A stretch of 64,000 nt of DNA from an uncultured Bacteroidales bacterium (GTDB lineage Bacteria > Bacteroidota > Bacteroidia > Bacteroidales > Bacteroidaceae). Below, piece by piece: positions 16,614 to 25,386 of this stretch. Below the pieces are notes generated by a model that was not told the DNA's origin, made no database searches, and worked only from the letters and a program-made list of their open reading frames with translations. The position numbers and the translations under genes were made by a program. Numbering within the stretch: the stretch's first letter is position 1; each line of letters starts with the position of its first letter. The stretch covers positions 1 through 64,000 of the forward strand of contig CACYHW010000013.1 of NCBI GenBank assembly GCA_902774335.1, read 5' to 3'.

Positions 16614-18910
16614 TTCTTGATATAAGCCTTGAATGAGGAGTAGAAGCAGCTGCCCACTCCGGGCTTGCTCTCCACGCCCACCTGGCCGTCCATCTTCTCG
16701 GTAAACATCTTTGCTATGGTAAGTCCAAGGCCCACTCCCGTCTTGAACATATCATCCTTCCAGAATATGTTGAACACCTTGCCTATCCTGCGGCTCTCAA
16801 TTCCGCAACCGGTATCCTCAACATAGAGTTCAACCCGCTCCCGGGATATACTGTAACGCCAGCCCACGCTGACAGTGCCGCTGTCCGTGAACTTGAACGC
16901 ATTCTTGATGTACTGTCCCATAATGGCCTCCGTCCTTATGGGGTCCAGAACGGCATACACATTGTCACGTCCCGGATCGAACCTGAAATTAATGGAAGAG
17001 GGCACGTGGGCGGACCATTCGTCAAAGATACGCTTCATGAGCGGTGCAATCTCTGTCTCCACAGGATTGACATCGACCCTGCCGCTCTCAAATCTTGAGA
17101 ACTGGAGGATATCTTCGATCATCTCGCCCAGAAGTGTGGAATTCTCACGTATAAGACCCACAATCTCATCACGCTCCTCGCCCTGGATAAGACCGTCATC
17201 GGTACTGAGCAGCTGTGCGAATCCCAATATGGCATTCAGAGGAGTTCGGATCTCATGGCTGATGTTCATCAGGAATGTCTCCTTGTTGGTAATTTCCTCG
17301 GCTACCAGAGCAGCCTCGGTCATATACTCGTTGTAGACCACAGAGTCGTTAATGTCTATGACTATGCCCGACAGGGACTCCAGACGCTCCACGCGATGCT
17401 CATCGGTATTCAGGTTCAGGTTGGGCCTGAACTGCCACCAACGGTATGTATTGCCGCCGTCTTTGGAGAGACGGAATTTGCGTGTCGTGACAGGTTTGCC
17501 CGATGCAAGGGTGGCCAGCAGTTCGGCAAACACATCCGAATCGTCGGGATGAAGCTTAGGCTCCAGTTCCATCAGGTCATCAGTTGAGCTGACAACTATA
17601 CAGTCGGCATTCTGCAGTGCCATATCCAGCATTATACGCTCGTTCTCAATCTCGGCAAGCGCATTCTGCAGCTCCACGTCCTTCTTGCGGAAAAGCAGTG
17701 AAATGGTTATCAGAAGGGCAGACAGGAAGATCAGTGCAAGCAGAACTATGACAAGCACATTCACAAACGGATGCCTGATACGCCACGGGGCATTGACAAT
17801 GACGAACTCGTCACAGAAATCATCATAATCCATATCAAGGAGCTCCATAGCTCTCCAGGACATGTAGTCCTTGGCTTCGTGCTCTATTATGGGGAGACTG
17901 CCCGCCGGCTCGCCATTCAGAACTCGGGCCACATATGCTGCCTGATCCCTTGCCACTGTCTCGTAGGAGGCAAAATGACCGCACAGGGAGCGTCTTGAGC
18001 CGTCGGCAAATCCGTCACGTACGGCCGAAAACTGCGGCTTGAGGGTCTTACTGAGCACCTGCTCGTTCTCTATGTCACGCTTGACCGTCAGGAAAGGAGT
18101 CATGGTCAGGCTGTTCAGTATCTTGAGACGATGGCTGTGATAATCACCGTCGCTGCGGTAGTCGTTCAGTTCGGGCGATCCGTTGGAGAACACATTCACG
18201 AATATGGAATCCTTGAATCTGTCGGCCAGCTGGTCAAGGGACATATCCTTGATGTGGAAATCAATATTGTCAATGTACGGAGGACGGTCCAGTTCACTGA
18301 GCAGGCGTTCCCTGATTCGCTTTTCATAATCGGAGGTGTCAAGTTCTATGACCACCACATTGGAGTACATGCGTATGCCCGGCACCGCCGTATACTGTGA
18401 CATACGTACTGCAATCTCGATGTTACGCTGGAAATTGAGCAGGTCAGTGCAGACCGCCGTATTGGAACTACGTCTGATAAGAGCCCAGTCGGGGCAGCGC
18501 AGTCCGGCAGCCACCATGGGAATGCTGTCCACAGGCGGAAGCCATTGGGAGAAGGTACCCTCAAGATAGAGGCTCAAGGTACGGTCATCGATACAGCATA
18601 CCACATCGGGAACCCAGTTCTCACGGTTGAGTTTCTCGAGCGACGCCACCAGGGCATCCCACTGTGCAAGATCCAGCTGTCCGGCCGAATAGACGTTACG
18701 GATATCGGCCTTTATTCCGTTCTTGGCAAGCGACTCGGCCAGTGTCTTCTCGTACCTGCGGTAGTTCTGGAAGATGGAGTCGTAGACAAACAGGCACAGC
18801 ACATTGCTTGTAGGCTCCTTCTTATAGCTTACGTCCGATGTATTGGAACATCCCGGCAACAGCATCAGGAGAGCCAACAGCACAACAATAGCGTATTTTA
18901 CCTGTTTCAT
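16610..18910 (-). CDS. Sensor histidine kinase with lipoprotein-type signal and ABC-binding-protein-like sensor
   Basis: 766 aa. The signal peptide ends in a lipobox with C21 (LMLLPGC). A periplasmic region of about 350 residues resembles an ABC-type substrate-binding fold. One transmembrane helix lies at about 383-407, followed by a PAS-like region (about 430-520), a HisKA domain with phospho-acceptor H552 (NISHEIRTPLN) and a HATPase with N670, D699 (DTGCGI) and GVGLGL (725-730). All catalytic motifs are intact; no receiver is attached. It overlaps its paralogue upstream and the TPR gene downstream by 4 nt each. The lone receivers opposite are candidate targets. Confidence 0.9.
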   Translation of the reverse strand: MKQVKYAIVVLLALLMLLPGCSNTSDVSYKKEPTSNVLCLFVYDSIFQNYRRYEKTLAESLAKNGIKADIRNVYSAGQLDLAQWDALVASLEKLNRENWVPDVVCCIDDRTLSLYLEGTFSQWLPPVDSIPMVAAGLRCPDWALIRRSSNTAVCTDLLNFQRNIEIAVRMSQYTAVPGIRMYSNVVVIELDTSDYEKRIRERLLSELDRPPYIDNIDFHIKDMSLDQLADRFKDSIFVNVFSNGSPELNDYRSDGDYHSHRLKILNSLTMTPFLTVKRDIENEQVLSKTLKPQFSAVRDGFADGSRRSLCGHFASYETVARDQAAYVARVLNGEPAGSLPIIEHEAKDYMSWRAMELLDMDYDDFCDEFVIVNAPWRIRHPFVNVLVIVLLALIFLSALLITISLLFRKKDVELQNALAEIENERIMLDMALQNADCIVVSSTDDLMELEPKLHPDDSDVFAELLATLASGKPVTTRKFRLSKDGGNTYRWWQFRPNLNLNTDEHRVERLESLSGIVIDINDSVVYNEYMTEAALVAEEITNKETFLMNISHEIRTPLNAILGFAQLLSTDDGLIQGEERDEIVGLIRENSTLLGEMIEDILQFSRFESGRVDVNPVETEIAPLMKRIFDEWSAHVPSSINFRFDPGRDNVYAVLDPIRTEAIMGQYIKNAFKFTDSGTVSVGWRYSISRERVELYVEDTGCGIESRRIGKVFNIFWKDDMFKTGVGLGLTIAKMFTEKMDGQVGVESKPGVGSCFYSSFKAYIKK

Positions 18911-21342
18911 AGCGTCTTACCGTTGTGTCCGTTATCAATAGGCAGGCGGAACCAGAAGCGGCTGCCCTGCCCCAGTTTGCTGGTAAACCCGTACTGACCG
19001 TTCTGCTTTTCGATGATCGAGCAGCAGATATCCAGTCCGAGTCCCGTTCCCTTGTAGTTGCCCTTTACCATACCGAAGCGCTTCCTGACAAGCTTGCTGT
19101 CCTCCTCGCTTATTCCTATGCCGGTATCTGTCACATAGACCTCCACGTAGTTTCCGTCCTCGGAGAGCGTCCAACCCAGCGTCACGGAGCCCTGAAGCGT
19201 GTATTTGAAGGCGTTGCTCAGGAAGTTGTTTATGACCTGGCTGGTACGTATGGGATCGGCCATTGCCTTGACATCACTGCCCTGATACGGCTCAAAACGG
19301 AACTTGAGATGCGAGGGACAGAGTATCCGGTTGGTGTTGTAGCTATCGTTGACCAGCTTGGCCGTGCTGATGCTGCGTATCTTGAACGATATGGAGTCGG
19401 TACTGTCGGCCGGCTTGCGTACAGCCTCGTCTATAAGATCCAGCAGCTGCTCCGTATTGTCGCGTATAAGACCCGCAAACAGCACCTTGTCCTCGGGGCT
19501 GCATCCCTCGGCAAGCAACTGTGCAAAGCCCGAGATGGCATTCAGCGGCGTGCGTATGTCGTGTGTTATGTTGGCTATGAAGTTCTCCTTAGAGATAACC
19601 TCCTCGGCCCTGATTGCCGACTCCTTGAGGGTGTTCTCAAACTCCACCACCTTGTCCACGCTTATGGCAAAGCCTATGATACGGTCACCCGATTCGCTCT
19701 TGCGGAACGAGACCTCCCACCAATGCCATTTACCGTTCAACAGTTTTGCACGTATCCTGACTTTTGACTTTTCCGATTCGGCCGCTACCAGTCCCGCGCA
19801 GATTTCAAAGGAGCCGTAGCTCTCGGGAGCCACAAACTCCTTCTTATAGACCTCCAACGGCCATTCAACGGCCGATGACTGCTGGTGGCTGCTGTGAAGG
19901 AAACGCACCTTGCCGTCCTTGACCGTAAAGAACATGGAGTCACTGCCCTCGAGCACCAGCAGACGGCGCTGAGCCTCCTGTTTGAGAAGCATCAGGGCCT
20001 TTTCCCTCTGGCTGTTCCTCTTGCGGAAACGGAGGCCTGTGACATATGATATCAGTCCCGCCAGCACTATTACGGAGAGAGCCACCAGTGATGCGAACAA
20101 TCCCCTGTGTGCTACCACGAACGGGACGTTCACAATCTTGAACTGCTCCCTGTAAGTGTTGTAGTTCATGGGAGGATCCATCTGGATCATGGCGTTCCAG
20201 TCCATATAATAATCCTTCTGGTGCGTCTCAATGGGAATATCCTTGGGATCATTACCTTTCAAAATCATTATGGCCGAGTGCACCTGATCGGCAATCTGAG
20301 TCTCCACGCTGGTGAAATAGCCGCACAGGAACTTGGGACGCTCATACTCATTCTGGGTTATCACGCCCTTCTCGTTCGCGTCCAGAAGGTTGCTGAAACT
20401 GCCAAACTGCTCGCGGATTCCGGTAATCTGGGGAACTCGAGTCAGGTCGATAAGGCTGTTGCTGAACAGGTCATACTTAACCTGGATATGACCCTGACGT
20501 CCCTCAAACGTATATGACTCGGCCAGATTGGACATCCTGAGGCCCACTTCGTAATCGTTCACATCGGTCCCTAAGGTACCGGGATGGTTCCTCTCCGGAT
20601 CGGCCATGCTCACAAAGCTCACAACTATCCTGTCACGGTATCCGGTCATCGAAAAGACGGAGTATCCAAGATGGAAATCGGAGTTGTTCACGAATATGGT
20701 GGTGTCGGCTATACCACTGAACAGCCTCTCCCTGAGCTGGTCCTGATAGCCGCCGTAGTCCAGCTCCACGATGGGAAAGCCCGGATAGTTCAGCGTCTTG
20801 TAAAGGTTGCAGTTGGCTGCCAGGTCAACAGGATCCCTCCATCCGGTGAGCAACGGATAATCCTGATGTATATATGAGTAGGCCGATACGCCCGCAAAGA
20901 CCGACGGTATGGTCTTGAGCAGGATATCCTCGTTGTCCATCACGTAGTGGAACGCCAGGTCATCGTTGATAAGCAATACATCTGGTTTGTAGCTCAGGAT
21001 GGTATCCGTAAAGCGGTCAACGCCCTGTTCATCTACAAAGGGGGTCTCCTTGTGTATCAGATCAAGATAGATATGAGTGATGTTGACATAGACCCCGTGA
21101 CGTCTGAAGTTCTGTTCCATGTAATTGCGGAAGTAGCTTCCCTCCTGCCCCATGTCGTTATAGGAATGCAGGACAACCACGTTGTAGTCAGACTCGCCGT
21201 GACTTCGGCCCAACAGACCGCACGAAGCGAGATACAACGCTCCCAAAGCCAGGAAACATATCAGGGAAAAACGGATACCGGCTGCAGTACGGACAAACCG
21301 GCGTCGCTGCGTGAAGTCCTTTTTACGACGTTTAAATATCAT
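18907..21342 (-). CDS. Sensor histidine kinase, paralogue of the adjacent kinase
   Basis: 811 aa. After a basic N-terminus, a hydrophobic segment ends LYLASC with C41 in a lipobox-like position. A periplasmic region resembling ABC-type binding proteins follows (opening NVVVLHSYNDMGQEG), then a transmembrane helix at about 414-436, a PAS-like region, HisKA with H594 (NITHDIRTPLN) and HATPase with NNFLSNAFKYT, DTGIGI and GTGLGL motifs. It has no receiver. The two kinases share order, length and sequence flavour, so a tandem duplication is likely. It is the first gene of a four-gene minus-strand operon with 4-nt overlaps throughout. Confidence 0.9.
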   Translation of the reverse strand: MIFKRRKKDFTQRRRFVRTAAGIRFSLICFLALGALYLASCGLLGRSHGESDYNVVVLHSYNDMGQEGSYFRNYMEQNFRRHGVYVNITHIYLDLIHKETPFVDEQGVDRFTDTILSYKPDVLLINDDLAFHYVMDNEDILLKTIPSVFAGVSAYSYIHQDYPLLTGWRDPVDLAANCNLYKTLNYPGFPIVELDYGGYQDQLRERLFSGIADTTIFVNNSDFHLGYSVFSMTGYRDRIVVSFVSMADPERNHPGTLGTDVNDYEVGLRMSNLAESYTFEGRQGHIQVKYDLFSNSLIDLTRVPQITGIREQFGSFSNLLDANEKGVITQNEYERPKFLCGYFTSVETQIADQVHSAIMILKGNDPKDIPIETHQKDYYMDWNAMIQMDPPMNYNTYREQFKIVNVPFVVAHRGLFASLVALSVIVLAGLISYVTGLRFRKRNSQREKALMLLKQEAQRRLLVLEGSDSMFFTVKDGKVRFLHSSHQQSSAVEWPLEVYKKEFVAPESYGSFEICAGLVAAESEKSKVRIRAKLLNGKWHWWEVSFRKSESGDRIIGFAISVDKVVEFENTLKESAIRAEEVISKENFIANITHDIRTPLNAISGFAQLLAEGCSPEDKVLFAGLIRDNTEQLLDLIDEAVRKPADSTDSISFKIRSISTAKLVNDSYNTNRILCPSHLKFRFEPYQGSDVKAMADPIRTSQVINNFLSNAFKYTLQGSVTLGWTLSEDGNYVEVYVTDTGIGISEEDSKLVRKRFGMVKGNYKGTGLGLDICCSIIEKQNGQYGFTSKLGQGSRFWFRLPIDNGHNGKTL

Positions 21343-21361
21343 CTTGAAAAGTTGTCAAATG

Positions 21362-21393
21362 CAAACTTAACAATTTTTTAAATAAGCATCAAT
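21362..21393 (-). promoter_or_regulatory. Putative promoter of the histidine kinase operon
   Basis: On the minus strand a TAAGTTTG -7 box (21369-21362) fits TAnnTTTG, with ATTG (21393-21390) as a weaker -33 at 20 bp. It is 20 nt upstream of the kinase ATG. Confidence 0.45.
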
Positions 21394-21450
21394 AAACAGT
21401 GCAGATTATCAATTTAATTAGCGAACTTTGTGCAACGCGTCAGTTTAGAG

Positions 21451-22584
21451 ATGAAAGTTATCTGTGATTCCCACATACCCTTTCTCAAAGGGGTTCTTGA
21501 GCCATATTGCGAAGTGGTATACGTTCCCGGACGGGACATCAGTCCCGCGACGGTGAAGGATGCCGACGCACTGATAGTCAGGACCAGGACCAAATGCGAT
21601 TCCGCCCTGCTCAAAGGCTCCAAAGTACGTTTCATTGCCACAGCAACCATAGGTTACGACCATATAGACACTGCATGGTGCCGGGCCAACTCTATAGAAT
21701 GGACCAATGCGCCGGGCTGCAACTCATGGTCCGTACAGCAATACATGGGCTCCCTGCTGATCACCATGGCACGCCGTTTCGGGTTTGAGTGCAGACAGAA
21801 GACCCTTGGCATTGTGGGTGTGGGTAACGTAGGTAGCAAAGTCGCAAGGCTGGCAGCACTCCTGGGATTCAGGGTATTGCTCTGCGATCCTCCGCGTGCA
21901 CGCCGTGAGGGCGGTTCCGGATTTGTGGAGCTGGACCGTATCATCAGCGAGAGCGACATAATATCATGTCACGTTCCCCTGACCACCCAGGGCGAGGATG
22001 CCACTTACCATCTGATTGACAGCAACGTACTCTCACGCATGAACAGCAGTCAGATTCTGATCAACACCTCACGCGGCGAGGTGGTTGACTGCCAGGCTCT
22101 CATGCTGGCACTTGAAAAAGGCTCCCTCAAAGCCGCCTCGCTGGATGTCTGGGAGAACGAGCCAGACATTGACAACAGGCTCCTGGAACTACTCTTTAGC
22201 GGCACGCCCCACATAGCAGGCTATTCGGCCGACGGCAAGGCCGCAGGCACCATGATGTGCGTGCAGGCACTGGGACGCTTCTTTGACCTGCCATGCAAGG
22301 AATGGGAAGTACAGGACATGCCGTTTCCGTCACAGCCGCTGGAGTTCACCATTGACACCAAGGACAGAAAGCCGCAGGATGTGCTGGCCGAAGCCATTCT
22401 CCACACCTACAACGTGATGGATGACGACACCGCACTCAGGAAAGATATCCTATCGTTCGAGAAACAGCGCTCGGAATATCCCGTCCGACGCGAGTTCCCG
22501 GCATTCGCCGTCACCCCTCTCAACGATGACACAGGCCGTGCCACCGTATTCCTGAGAGAGGCCGGATTCTACATTTCGGAATAA
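21451..22584 (+). CDS. pdxB: Erythronate-4-phosphate dehydrogenase
   Basis: 377 aa from the ATG at 21451, where family members start (MKVICDSHIPFL). An in-frame GTG at 21430 would add seven residues. The enzyme oxidises 4-phosphoerythronate with NAD in pyridoxal phosphate synthesis. A D-2-hydroxyacid dehydrogenase fold is visible: nucleotide-binding GIVGVGNVGSKVARLA, LINTSRGEVVDC, DVWENEPDID and the catalytic-His region GTPHIAGYSADGK. The C-terminal extension is typical of PdxB. It is followed after 22 nt by uxaE; the pairing with hexuronate genes is probably positional only. Confidence 0.93.
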   Translation: MKVICDSHIPFLKGVLEPYCEVVYVPGRDISPATVKDADALIVRTRTKCDSALLKGSKVRFIATATIGYDHIDTAWCRANSIEWTNAPGCNSWSVQQYMGSLLITMARRFGFECRQKTLGIVGVGNVGSKVARLAALLGFRVLLCDPPRARREGGSGFVELDRIISESDIISCHVPLTTQGEDATYHLIDSNVLSRMNSSQILINTSRGEVVDCQALMLALEKGSLKAASLDVWENEPDIDNRLLELLFSGTPHIAGYSADGKAAGTMMCVQALGRFFDLPCKEWEVQDMPFPSQPLEFTIDTKDRKPQDVLAEAILHTYNVMDDDTALRKDILSFEKQRSEYPVRREFPAFAVTPLNDDTGRATVFLREAGFYISE

Positions 22585-22606
22585 CAAAATCACTTTATAA
22601 ACATAC

Positions 22607-23854
22607 ATGAAGACTTTAGGCAAATATTCGTTCGGTATAGGCGACCGCTTCTCACATGAAGGAAAAGCCCAGCTATCGGCCCTGATTGAGGCTTTGGATA
22701 AGTTCCACGTAGATTTTGTCCCCGTTTGGAACAAATCCAACCGTGAGCATGAGATAGTGTGCACCGACCCCATGGACACACGCCGTGAGGCCGATGAGGC
22801 AGTCAAGGCACTCGGTTACGGCAAGCCCTATTTCGTGGACGCCGACCACATCAACATGAACAATGTGGACAGGTTCATAGAGGCATCGGACTTCTTTACC
22901 ATCGACGTAGCCGATTACATAGGACGCACCGCCGCACCCCAGGATATAGAGCGCTTTACTGAAAGCAACCTGAAATATGTAGGCAACCTGTCTGTTCCCG
23001 GAATCGACGAGCCCTTCAGGATTGACCGTGCGCTCATTGAGTCACTGGCAGGCAAGTATCTTTTTGCCGCCCAGGAGGCAGGACGCATCTACAGACACAT
23101 TGCCGAGCGCAAGGGCGCCGACAACTTTGTGACCGAGATATCCATGGACGAGGTGGATTCGCCCCAGACACCCATCGAGATATTCTTCATACTGAGTGCG
23201 TTGGCACAGGAAAAGATCCCCGCACAGACAATAGCCCCCAAGTTCACCGGCCGCTTCAACAAGGGCGTGGACTACGTGGGCGACACAGCTCAGTTTGAGA
23301 AGGAGTTCCGCGAGGACCTGCTGGTGATTGACTACGCCGTACGTGAGTTCGGACTGCCCGAGGGACTCAAGCTGAGCATCCACTCCGGAAGCGACAAGTT
23401 CTCCATCTACCCCATCATGGGACGTCTTATCCGCCAGTATGACAAGGGCATACACATAAAGACCGCCGGAACCACCTGGCTAGAGGAGAACATAGGTCTT
23501 GCCCTGGCCGATGAAAACGCGCTGGCCATTGCCAAGAAGATAGCAATATCGGCCCTGGGACGCATGGAGGAGCTCTGCGCACCGTACGCCACAGTCATCG
23601 ACATCAACCCCGCCAAGCTGCCGAGCGCACAGCAGATTGAATCATGGAGCGGCGACGAATACGCCCGCGCCCTGCGTCACAACCAGTCTGACCCGCTGTA
23701 CAACCCCGATTTCCGCCAGATGGTGCATGTAAGCTACAAGATAGCCGCCCAGTTGGGAAGCGAGTACTACGATGCACTCAAGCGCAACAGCGCAGTTATA
23801 GCCAATCAGGTACGCGAGAACATCCTGGACAGACACATAGCACGACTCTTTTAA
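22607..23854 (+). CDS. uxaE: Tagaturonate/fructuronate epimerase family protein
   Basis: 415 aa. It resembles the UxaE family, which interconverts D-tagaturonate and D-fructuronate at C4, bypassing the NAD-linked uxaB/uxuB steps of hexuronate catabolism. Opening KYSFGIGDRFSHEGKAQLSA and conserved stretches VDADHINMNNVDRFI and PKFTGRFNKGVDYVGD fit what I recall of the family. Direct linkage to glucuronate isomerase UxaC, 24 nt downstream, strongly supports the role: UxaC makes tagaturonate from galacturonate and fructuronate from glucuronate. No kinase, aldolase or transporter for the pathway lies in the window. Confidence 0.75.
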   Translation: MKTLGKYSFGIGDRFSHEGKAQLSALIEALDKFHVDFVPVWNKSNREHEIVCTDPMDTRREADEAVKALGYGKPYFVDADHINMNNVDRFIEASDFFTIDVADYIGRTAAPQDIERFTESNLKYVGNLSVPGIDEPFRIDRALIESLAGKYLFAAQEAGRIYRHIAERKGADNFVTEISMDEVDSPQTPIEIFFILSALAQEKIPAQTIAPKFTGRFNKGVDYVGDTAQFEKEFREDLLVIDYAVREFGLPEGLKLSIHSGSDKFSIYPIMGRLIRQYDKGIHIKTAGTTWLEENIGLALADENALAIAKKIAISALGRMEELCAPYATVIDINPAKLPSAQQIESWSGDEYARALRHNQSDPLYNPDFRQMVHVSYKIAAQLGSEYYDALKRNSAVIANQVRENILDRHIARLF

Positions 23855-23878
23855 GAATAACCAAAACAGACCTGAGAT

Positions 23879-25288
23879 ATGACCGACAAACCGTTTATTC
23901 ATGAGAATTTCCTTTTGCAGAGTAAGACCGCAGTACACCTGTACCACGATCATGCGAAGAAACTGCCTATCATAGACTATCACTGCCACCTTAACCCGCA
24001 GGAGGTAGCCCAGGACCATAAGTTCCGTTCCATCACCGAGCTCTGGCTGGGTGGTGACCATTACAAATGGCGTGCCCTGCGCACCAACGGTGTGGCCGAG
24101 AAGTTCATCACCGGTGACGCATCGGACTGGGACAAATTCCGCAAATGGGCCGAGACCATGCCCTACTGCATGCGCAACCCGCTCTATCATTGGACACACC
24201 TGGAGCTTAAGACCTGCTTCGGCATTGACAAGGTACTCAACCCCGAGACCGCCAAGGAGATATACGACGAGTGCAACGAGAAGCTTGCAAGCCCCGAGTT
24301 CAGCGCCCGTAACCTGATGCTGCACTACAACGTCGAGGCCGTCTGCACCACCGACGATCCCGTTGACTCGCTGGAGTACCACAAGCAGGTACGCGAGAGC
24401 GGTTTCAAGGTCAAGGTGCTGCCCACCTGGCGTCCCGACATGGCCATGACAGTGGAGAATCCCGCAGCTTACCGCGAGTACATAGACAAGCTGGCAAAAG
24501 TGAGCGGCGTGTCAATCAACTGCTTTGACGATATAGTAAAGGCCCTCTTGGTACGCCACAAGTACTTCGAGGAGCAGGACTGCCGCCTGAGCGACCACGG
24601 CATGGAGGAGTTCTATGCCGATGACTTTACCGCGCAGGAGCTGGACCAGATATTCAGCAAGGTGTACGGAGGCATACAGCTCACCGAACAGGAGATACGC
24701 AAGTTCAAGAGCGCCATGATGATAGAGTTCGGTAAGATGGACGCCGACACCGGCTGGACACAGCAGTTCCACTACGGAGTGATCCGCAACCAGAACACCA
24801 AGATGTTTAACCTGATAGGCAAGGATACCGGATTCGACTCCATCGCACAGGTCATGACAGCCAAGTCCATGAACCGCTATCTGGACCGTCTGAACAGCAT
24901 GGACAAACTCACCAAGACCATTATCTACAACCTCAACCCGTCAGACTTTGAGATGGTAGGCACCACCATAGGTAACTTCCAGGACGGAAGCGTACCCGGA
25001 AAGATACAGTTGGGCGCCGGCTGGTGGTTCCTGGATCAGAAGAACGGTATGGAGCAGCAGATGCAGGTTCTGAGCATGCTCGGCCTGCTTTCCAGATTCG
25101 TGGGAATGCTCACCGACAGCCGCTCGTTCGTATCCTACGCACGGCATGAGTATTTCCGCAGGATACTGTGTAACCTGATAGGAAACGACGTGGAGAACGG
25201 TGAGATTCCGGCAAGCGAAATGTCCCGCGTAGAACATATGGTAGAGGACATTTCATATTTTAACGCCAAAAATTTCTTTAATTTTTAA
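23879..25288 (+). CDS. uxaC: Glucuronate (uronate) isomerase
   Basis: 469 aa, full length. It isomerises D-glucuronate to D-fructuronate and D-galacturonate to D-tagaturonate in the cytoplasm. Motifs of the family include IIDYHCHLNPQEVAQD (metal-binding HxH), ELWLGGDHYKWRALR, TTDDPVDSLEYH, PTWRPD and GWWFLDQKNGMEQQM. It forms a pair with uxaE. Its 3' end contains the predicted promoter for the next gene. Together they point to use of pectin- or glucuronan-derived sugars. Confidence 0.97.
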   Translation: MTDKPFIHENFLLQSKTAVHLYHDHAKKLPIIDYHCHLNPQEVAQDHKFRSITELWLGGDHYKWRALRTNGVAEKFITGDASDWDKFRKWAETMPYCMRNPLYHWTHLELKTCFGIDKVLNPETAKEIYDECNEKLASPEFSARNLMLHYNVEAVCTTDDPVDSLEYHKQVRESGFKVKVLPTWRPDMAMTVENPAAYREYIDKLAKVSGVSINCFDDIVKALLVRHKYFEEQDCRLSDHGMEEFYADDFTAQELDQIFSKVYGGIQLTEQEIRKFKSAMMIEFGKMDADTGWTQQFHYGVIRNQNTKMFNLIGKDTGFDSIAQVMTAKSMNRYLDRLNSMDKLTKTIIYNLNPSDFEMVGTTIGNFQDGSVPGKIQLGAGWWFLDQKNGMEQQMQVLSMLGLLSRFVGMLTDSRSFVSYARHEYFRRILCNLIGNDVENGEIPASEMSRVEHMVEDISYFNAKNFFNF

Positions 25289-25306
25289 AAAACGTTTTTA
25301 ACTTTG
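25276..25306 (+). promoter_or_regulatory. Putative promoter of the fasciclin lipoprotein gene
   Basis: -7 TAACTTTG (25299-25306) fits TAnnTTTG. TTTA (25277-25280) sits 18 bp upstream as a near -33. The promoter overlaps the last codons of uxaC and gives an 80-nt leader. Confidence 0.55.
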
Positions 25307-25342
25307 CGGATACTGACCTATATGATATAATTAATTAACCTA

Positions 25343-25359
25343 CTGTATACGCTGTATAC
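25343..25359 (+). repeat. Tandem CTGTATAC repeat in the leader of the fasciclin gene
   Basis: CTGTATAC occurs at 25343-25350 and again at 25352-25359, separated by one G. Each copy contains the self-complementary GTATAC, so the pair can also form a small hairpin. The location between promoter and ATG would suit a regulator-binding site, but no regulator is known. Confidence 0.4.
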
Positions 25360-25386
25360 AAAACCTAAATTACCCTAAAACCTAAA

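Noticed and set aside
23642-24382. A 246-aa open frame on the minus strand across uxaE and uxaC
   Set aside because: It is antisense to two well-supported genes with strong codon bias, spans their junction and shows no recognisable domain. The same holds for other long antisense frames at 1861-2586, 18925-19767, 11713-12609 and 39826-40809.
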